This document shows positions 10,131 through 16,248 of a stretch of 27,500 bases of DNA, in pieces. The stretch lies in NCBI GenBank assembly GCA_009746045.1, contig RPFO01002235.1, positions 1 through 27,500 of the forward strand, read 5' to 3'. A program made the translations under genes and the position numbers. The notes below the pieces were generated by a model. It was not told the DNA's origin. It ran no database searches and saw only the letters and a list, made by a program, of their open reading frames with translations. Source of the DNA: Mesostigma viride. Lineage: Eukaryota > Streptophyta > Mesostigmatophyceae > Mesostigmatales > Mesostigmataceae. Positions within the stretch are counted from its first letter, which is position 1; each line of letters starts with the position of its first letter.

Positions 10131-10539
10131 ATCATCAAATACTATATGGTAGCTAGCTAACAAAGCGGGCCGGTCGACAGGGCGTCACATGCTGACTTGA
10201 AAGTGGAACCGCTTGCATTTTACTCTCGTGGTCCCTGCAAGAAATAAAGCAAACCGACACAATATACGCAAGAGGAAAAGAAATCAGATCCTTGACATAG
10301 ATGTAAGCGTTCTACAAGGAAGAGCTCACCAGCACCTAACGGTCCATGCAGCAAATGTGTAGAACCCAACACTCACTCTTATGGCAAAGCAGCCCCATGT
10401 GGCAAGGCAGCACCATACACATGAATCACACCATGCGCCAGATGTCACACGAGCAAGGCACAACGTTGTCGTCGGATCAGAAAGCAACAAGCGTGAAAAC
10501 GCTAGCGGCCCAAATCTGAGATTCCGCGGAACACAGAAA

Positions 10540-10640
10540 ATAAGAAAGCTCAGAAGCTACCAGCAAGGGATCGAACATATGACCTTTGGCATGATTTCGC
10601 GGCTGTGTGAGTCTCCTGATCCGAAGGCATCTCACGTAAT
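10540..10640 (-). other. Possible tRNA-derived relic (SINE-like)
   Basis: On the minus strand, CATGCCAAAGGTCATATGTTCGATCCC resembles the 3' half of a tRNA (anticodon stem, variable loop and B-box-like GTTCGATCCC). The T stem does not pair well and no clear A box was found, so it is at best degenerate. The overlapping plus-strand ORF 10381-10827 is not otherwise supported. Confidence 0.2.
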
Positions 10641-10817
10641 GAACGTTTCGAAACAGCCAAACTGCGGAAAATCTCTTACCGGAGAGAGTTGCCAATATCA
10701 AGGAGACAACCAGCGCAGGCCAGAAATCGGGAGAATCCGGACCATGGTAGCTCGAGCCTGCCGTTATCTTGTCCGCGTTTTCGAGTCGTGCAGGATTATG
10801 AATATGAATGGAGATGG

Positions 10818-11761
10818 AAATGTGTAGCCTTGTGCATTGAAATTACGGCTGGCTGACGTGAAGAGCGACTACATGACCTACTCGGTGGGTCCGGAAACGG
10901 CTTGCTTGATTGTGTTTCATCGTGGGCAACGAGTCCAACAACTACTTTCTCTGGGCGGCAAACTGCGGCAAATTGAACGCAAACCTCATCATGAAATCTT
11001 GACCGTCGAAATGTAACAATCCGACGACGTATGCAGTATGCCGCGTTATTTTCTGTTGCGGGAGAGCCGTTGGGCCGGTTCCCGACGCGGGCGACCAGTG
11101 GTTTGCGTTAAGTTAACTTAGCTGAAGTTCCCCAAGCCGCATGATGGCTCTCATCGACGGCCTCAGTCTATTGACGCGTCGGCCCGATTTTGGCGGCACC
11201 CAATTTGACCCCAACGGCACCTACCGACAAAGGGCATACGTACGTTTCACGCGCACCACGACCTTCGAGCTCTGCTATGGCGGTGGTGCCGTGGGGCCCG
11301 CATCAGACTGCGGGCCCTTATCTGCTTTGGCGGTGCTGCCGTTGGGCCCGCATCAGAATTCAGGCCCTTTATGCATGCGGGCCATTAATGCATGTTACTT
11401 TTTTAGTCTTCTGCATACAAATATGAAGCAATGAGGTCGTGTCCTCTGGATTTTTGCACTGCAAATGGCATTTGCACCGTGTGCAGTTCCTGGACGTTTG
11501 GAAACATGCATGATGGCATGTGGCTAATGTAATGACTGACTAGCTAGACCGTTTCAGTGGTTTTTCATTTGCGGGTATTTCCTCGTAAATGGTGGGAAAG
11601 CGATCGCAGCAATGGTTCTCACCACTAGACACTCCCGGCCAGTGAAGCTCGAAAAACACGCCCTGATCAAGCAAGCTGTTTCCGGCCCCACTGTATAGGT
11701 CATCTTACAGTCGCTCTTTGCGTAAGCCAGCCATAATTTCAATGAACAAGGCTACACATTT
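10818..11761. repeat. Inverted repeat pair, about 95-bp arms, inside the CACTA element
   Basis: Plus-strand 10818-10910 matches the reverse complement of 11665-11761 at roughly 80-85%. Both arms can be read as KLxLAxxKSD...VGPETACLI (10837-10910 on plus, 11742-11665 on minus). This suggests that a coding fragment was duplicated in inverted orientation. The spacer is about 750 bp. Confidence 0.65.
11277..11385. repeat. About 50-bp tandem duplication with a GGGCCCGCA hairpin
   Basis: Two copies of GGCGGTG(G/C)TGCCGT(G/T)GGGCCCGCATCAGA lie head to tail. The first contains a perfect 9-bp stem, GGGCCCGCA (11294-11302) with TGCGGGCCC (11309-11317), and a 6-nt loop. The small ORF covering it (11141-11434) has no recognisable domain. 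Confidence 0.6.
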
Positions 11762-11806
11762 GCATACTCTTTGCTTGGTTATCGGTGTGCCTTTGTTTGG
11801 ATGCAG

Positions 11807-13136
11807 GGGGGATCGCTGTGCTGACACAACGCGCCGCAAGGGATTTGCTGGGAGAAGATGCCCTTCCCAAGGCTGATTACAGCGACCCTGCGAATGGCGA
11901 CGAGGCCTACTGGTGAGCCTTGTTTTTTGCAAATGCTACTTACGCCGTCTGCTTTGGTTATTTTAATTCAGTCCTATTGAAAGGCGCCTTGGGATTAGCC
12001 ATGCAATCATGTTTTACTGTCACAAAGCCAGCCCTAGTAATTAATATCTAGTTTGTTTGGTTTTACCCATCCGGGTGCCATGATCTTGCCGCCAGTAAAA
12101 GCGTCCTGTGTTGTATCCGTTCTATTTTTTTTAATAACCAATACTTAATAATAATACTCTTTGCTGGGTTATCGGTGTGCGTTTGTTTGAATGCAGGCGA
12201 GATCGCTGTGCTGACACAACGTTCAACGTGATTGCATGGGCATCATTAAACCTGACGCCGCTTGTGCCGCAAGGCATTGTAGCGGCGTGTGGGGGCGTGA
12301 AGCGCTACGCGGATTCTTTCCACAAAGTCAGGATACACGGGTTCAACTACCGCACAGAGGCTGCGGACCAATCCCTGGGAAAGCGGCACAAGAATGCGGG
12401 AGTTGCGGTGCATGGCCCGGGCGGTGTAGACTTTGGTTTCATCACACACATTCTGAAGGCCAGGTTAGAGTACCCACGAGGGGGCTGGGAATGGCAGCTG
12501 TTGTTGAAGGTGGAGCTTTTTGATCGCCTTCATGTCGCTCACCTGCCCCACGAGAGGTTGGTGGTCATCAGCAGCGCACAGGCCCCCAGGTCGTCGCGCC
12601 TTGTGTTGCCAGGTGCAGTGAGCTCAGTTGGGTATGTCGTCGATGAATGCTATGCTCCCGAAATGGTGGTAATCCCTGCCAAACTGCCATGGAGCATGGC
12701 ACACCAGGCGCAATCTTCCCTCAGTAACCATGTGTATCACAGCGTGGCAGCAGATTTCCCCACCATGCCGCAGTTTGAAGTGATTGAGGAGGGTGAGCCG
12801 ATGCCACCGCCTAGTGGCAAGAAGAAAGGCAAGAAGAAGGGGTCCAAGAAGAAGAAGAAGGTGGCAGCGGCAGACGTAGGTGATGGCGACGTGGTGCGCC
12901 GCGCTGGCAAGGCACCTGCTCGAGGGCGCAGCCGCAAGCGTGGTGCTCCCACAGATGCTGGACCTAGCCAGCCCACCGTTGTAATTGAGGAGGTCCCTAT
13001 GGCAAAGAGGGCCAGTGGAAGGCAGCGTAAAGCTGTGAACTATTGCGACACTAGTGGGGATGACACTATGTCATCAGAAGATGATGTTGATGCAAGCAAC
13101 CCCTCGGACAGCAGTTCTGAAGAAGATGACTTTTGA
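11807..13136 (+). CDS. CACTA transposase-associated protein with a DUF4216-like domain (3' exons)
   Basis: Two exons are proposed: 11807-11912 (acceptor GGATGCAG, donor TG|GTGAGC) and 12197-13136 (acceptor GAATGCAG). The phase matches and gives DEAYW|RDRCADTT; the stop is TGA at 13134-13136. Earlier exons were not found. GFNYRTEAADQSLGKRHKN then AGVAV, and GFITHILKARL ... LLLKVELFD, follow the DUF4216 plan (G-x-F-x-T, N-S/A-G-V-x-V, Y/F-G-x-I, F-x-x-x-W/F-D), a domain that accompanies plant CACTA transposases. The C-terminus has Lys runs (about 12816-12860, nuclear localisation-like), Arg/Lys patches and an acidic Ser/Asp/Glu end. The sequence at both exon starts is a duplication read in different frames. 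The catalytic domain is absent from the window. Confidence 0.5.
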
Positions 13137-13302
13137 TTTAATTTGGGCATGACAGCATTGTTTATGGAATGATGTGCTGTTTTATATTGTATGACAACCC
13201 TATATTGCACCTTTGTGCACCCTACAATGCATATCAAAGTGGTGTTGAGTTTTTTTTTCACGTTAAGGACTTAATGAAATAAAGCTCATGATTTTTCTCG
13301 TG

Positions 13303-13642
13303 TTACACTCTTGGTGAGAAATTTCTCACCACGTTGACTTGTGATTTTTCTCGTGTTAGTGATTTTTCTCGTGTTGGTGAGAAACTTCTCAATTTTCTCA
13401 ATTTTCTCAATCTTTCTGCCTTTTTCTCACCCATTCTCACCTTTTTTCTCACTTTAGGGTTTTTTCTCACCCCAATCTCACCAAAACGCCCTTTTTCTCA
13501 CCAAAATCTCACCCTGGTGAGATTTTTTGCCTAGCGTTTGCGGAAAAAAATTGAGATTTTTCTCAATTTTCTCAAAAAATTCTCACAAAAGGTGAGAAAA
13601 TTGAGGGTTTTGAGAATTTTCTCAGAAATTGAGTTCCTAGTG
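13303..13642. repeat. Right terminus of the CACTA element: subterminal TTTCTCAC array and TIR
   Basis: This is the reverse-oriented counterpart of 9474-9826. TTCTCACC and TTTTCTCA motifs are interleaved with TTTTTCTCGTGTTA units (13293-13380), and it ends GAGTTCCTAGTG. The array differs in detail from the left one, so only the motif and the outermost 12 bp are conserved. Confidence 0.75.
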
Positions 13643-14520
13643 CAGGCCCTCGTGCAGCACGTGACCCCCCTCGCCGCAGATGTGGCGGCCATGGGGGGCA
13701 CGCTGGCTGCATGCCGAGCTTCCCCTCCTCTCCTCCACCACCACCGCCACCTCCAAGCTCCTCTCCTCCACCTCCACCACAACCGACGCCCTCACCGCCC
13801 AGCTCCTCGCCATCGACAAGCGCCTGCAGGACAATGCCATAGCCATCGAATGCTTGCAGATTACACCGCCGGCATCACCGCCCAGGCACTGTGAAGGACA
13901 TCGCCGCTCGGCCAGCCCCTGCTGGCCATGCCGGCGATGCTCCTCCCATCCCGATCTGGGCGGACATGCTTAAGCAGCACGCCACCTCCACCACCTCCGC
14001 GGTCGCCGCCCAGCTTAAGCAGCAGACGCTGGACCTCCGCGAGGAGGCCGAGCTCGCCAAGCGCAGCCTTAACGTCATAGTCAAGCACAGTCTTTGACCC
14101 GCTGCAGGACGAGACCTCCGAGGCCCTTGCCCGGGCGTTTGAGAACAAAATCCTTGTCCCCATGGCTATATCACTGGTAAGGGCAAGCCGCGGGGGGTGA
14201 CCCGCCTTCCCCGCTTGCGGGGTAAGGCCGGCCCCTCCCCCTTGCTCCTCACCTTTGACACCATGGCGGATAAGATGGAGTTCCTCAAGTGCCGCAAGCG
14301 GCTTGGGGGGACCGCCTACACGCTGGACGACGACTTGACCTTGACGCAGCAACAACGGCGACGGGAGCTATGGCCGACCTACCTCCAGCTTCGGCAGACG
14401 GCGGGGCAGAACGGCCGGACTACTGGAAGGGGGCGGACATCTACGTCGCCCACAAGCCCTGGCAGGCGACCCCTGCCGCCCCAGCCACCCTGGCCAGCCA
14501 CCCCAGCCTAGGGAATATAT
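13643..14520 (+). pseudogene. LINE ORF1-like copy 2, 3' part
   Basis: It resumes after the CACTA element with QALVQHVTPLAADVAA, paralogous to 7529-7580. It continues in shifting frames: WADMLKQHATSTTSA, LDLREEAELAKRSLNVIV, RLPRLRGKAGPSPLLL and CRKRLGGTAYTLDDDLTL, then YWKGADIYVAHKPW, with a stop at 14520-14522. The region after PLLL (frame of 14197) resembles the C-terminal domain of L1 ORF1p, which is absent from copy 1. Several frame changes and an internal stop near 14095 make it a pseudogene. Confidence 0.5.
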
Positions 14521-14936
14521 AGCAGTAGTGTAGACTAGAAAGCTTAGTGACGTGGCCATGTATGCCTACGTGATGGGCCCACACCCGCCCTTGCAATAGC
14601 CGTAGCAATTTCGAGTCATGCTTTGCCCATGCAGGGAGTTACTCTCTGCAGAGTGCATGCTGAGGGGCCATGTGTACCCCAGCTATAGCCACATACCTTC
14701 CACCCCATATGTCATGCAGGCCTTCTAGGCCCTCTCCTCAAGCCGCCTTGTGTGCCTGTGCTTGTTTAGGAGGCATGAACCATCATGGAGGTGCAGGTGC
14801 ACCTAGAGCAGGTGATAGTTGTACAATGATCCTACACCTGCAGGTTGTCGCCCTGATTGTATTACAATTAAACCCATAGATGCCCCTTTCTCAGGGCTAT
14901 CTATGTGTTACATATGCTCCCCACGGAGCTATGACT
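14521..14936. other. Gene-free stretch between the LINE remnant and the microsatellite
   Basis: No supported ORF or RNA gene. A small hairpin CATAGATGCCC ... GGGCTATCTATG is seen at about 14875-14912. It may include the 3' end of the LINE copy. Confidence 0.4.
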
Positions 14937-15433
14937 TTAATTAATTAATTAATCCATCCATCCATCCATCCATCCATCCATCCATCCATCCATCCATCCA
15001 TCCATCCATCCATCCATCCATCCATCCATCCATCCATCCATCCATCCATCCATCCATCCATCCATCCATCCATCCATCCATCCATCCATCCATCCATCCA
15101 TCCATCCATCCATCCATCCATCCATCCGTCCGTCCGTCCTTCCTTCCTTCCGTCCGTCCGTCCGTCCGTCCATCCATCCATCCATCCATCCATCCATCCA
15201 TCCATCCATCCATCCATCCATCCATCCATCCATCCATCCATCCATCCATCCATCCATCCATCCATCCATCCATCCATCCATCCATCCATCCATCCATCCA
15301 TCCATCCATCCATCCATCCATCCATCCATCCATCCATCCATCCATCCATCCATCCATCCATCCATCCATCCATCCATCCATCCATCCATCCATCCATCCA
15401 TCCATCCATCCATCCATCCATCCATCCATCCAT
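14937..15433. repeat. (AATT)n then (CCAT)n microsatellite with a CCGT/CCTT/CCGT core
   Basis: A short TTAATTAATTAATTAA run precedes about 120 tetranucleotide units (14954-15433). Units are CCAT except CCGT x3 (15126-15137), CCTT x3 (15138-15149) and CCGT x5 (15150-15169). It runs directly into the B2 terminus of the TOC1-like element. Because the period is 4 bp, all three minus-strand frames encode WMDG repeats, which is an artefact. Confidence 0.95.
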
Positions 15434-15624
15434 TTCTGGCCTTGCCTTGCTTTGCATGCATCACCACAAAACATCAAATTTATTACAATATGTGTGCTAG
15501 CTCTATACGGTGGAATAACACAGACATGTCTACCAGATGGCAACACGGCCATCTGTATGCTAGGGTGAGCACACTATGTGAATGTGCAGGGCCAGCCCAC
15601 AGCAGCTGTGCCCCTGCTCTACCC
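15430..15624 (-). repeat. B2 repeat, 3' terminus of the TOC1-like element
   Basis: This 195-bp sequence is repeated, apparently without change, at 15859-16053 (B1) and 20761-20955. On the element strand it ends CCAGAAATGG, and a TGTAA polyadenylation signal lies at 15487-15483. Confidence 0.9.
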
Positions 15625-15633
15625 CTTTTGCCA

Positions 15634-15648
15634 GGGTGGGCGGGTGGG
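15634..15648 (+). other. Perfect G-quadruplex motif between A2 and B2
   Basis: GGGTGGGCGGGTGGG has four G3 tracts with 1-nt loops on the strand opposite the element's mRNA. It ends exactly at the inner edge of A2 (15649). It is matched at the equivalent position of the second family (25870-25884). Confidence 0.75.
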
Positions 15649-15858
15649 AGGCAAAAGAAAACAACCTGCTTCCCTAGAATGGAAGCCCACCCTTTATAGC
15701 AACCACCTCTCCAGCCAACCCCTACCTGGGTGGCTGGGGTACGGGTGCCAGCACAAAAAATATTTTTTCTAAAATTATTTTTTCTTTTGGTGCTATACGG
15801 CGTTGCATTCTCCGCTCAGCAGGTTAGTCATAGATAAAATGAGCATAGCTCACCAAAT
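15649..15858 (-). repeat. A2 repeat of the TOC1-like element
   Basis: 210 bp, same as 20551-20760 and 25452-25661 and present in reverse at 8411-8620. It contains the TATA box copy, an AAAAAATATTTTTT palindrome and the terminal TGAGC...GCTCA inverted repeat. Confidence 0.9.
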
Positions 15859-16053
15859 CCATTTCTGGCCTTGCCTTGCTTTGCATGCATCACCACAAAA
15901 CATCAAATTTATTACAATATGTGTGCTAGCTCTATACGGTGGAATAACACAGACATGTCTACCAGATGGCAACACGGCCATCTGTATGCTAGGGTGAGCA
16001 CACTATGTGAATGTGCAGGGCCAGCCCACAGCAGCTGTGCCCCTGCTCTACCC
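15859..16053 (-). repeat. B1 repeat of the downstream unit
   Basis: Internal copy of B directly joined to A2. In PAT-type models this B1-A2 junction is the template that bridges the element ends when a circular DNA is made. Confidence 0.88.
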
Positions 16054-16061
16054 ACATCTCC

Positions 16062-16248
16062 TTACATGGCTAACAGCCGAAAATACGTAGGACATGCAAA
16101 AAAGAAAACTTAAACTACCTAGCTATGGGGGTACTTTGTCCCAACCCAGGTTCACCCTCGGGTTAGTTAAACCATTTCCCCCCTGACCTCCCACACAAGG
16201 GTGAGGTCAGTTGATAGCTAAAAGACGAGAGGTAAAAACAGGAGGACG
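16062..16248 (-). promoter_or_regulatory. Structured 3' untranslated segment between ORF2 and B1
   Basis: TGTAA (minus strand, 16066-16062) follows the ORF2 stop by about 185 bp. TAGCTAT at 16121-16127 can pair with ATAGCTA at 16214-16220, enclosing an 8-bp stem CTGACCTC (16183-16190) with GAGGTCAG (16203-16210). The same sequence recurs at 20964-21150. Function is unknown. Confidence 0.4.

Larger units (their letters stand above)
9474..13642. mobile_element. CACTA (EnSpm) DNA transposon, probably degenerate
   Basis: The ends are perfect 12-bp inverted repeats, CACTAGGAACTC at 9474-9485 and GAGTTCCTAGTG at 13631-13642, so it has the diagnostic CACTA...TAGTG termini. A 2-bp CA duplication flanks it (9472-9473 and 13643-13644), and excision restores the reading frame of the host LINE remnant. 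Both ends carry arrays of short GTGAGAAA motifs in inverted orientation, as expected for subterminal transposase-binding repeats in this superfamily. The interior holds a DUF4216-like ORF (exons 11807-11912 and 12197-13136). No Transposase_21 catalytic domain was recognised, so it may be non-autonomous. Confidence 0.75.

Noticed and set aside
10381-10827. 148-codon plus-strand ORF in the CACTA element
   Set aside because: Irregular composition, no domain, and overlap with a possible tRNA-like relic. Probably chance.
14941-15552. Minus-strand ORFs of about 170-203 codons with WMDG repeats
   Set aside because: The same peptide appears in all three frames because a 4-bp microsatellite is read in triplets. 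There is no codon signal.
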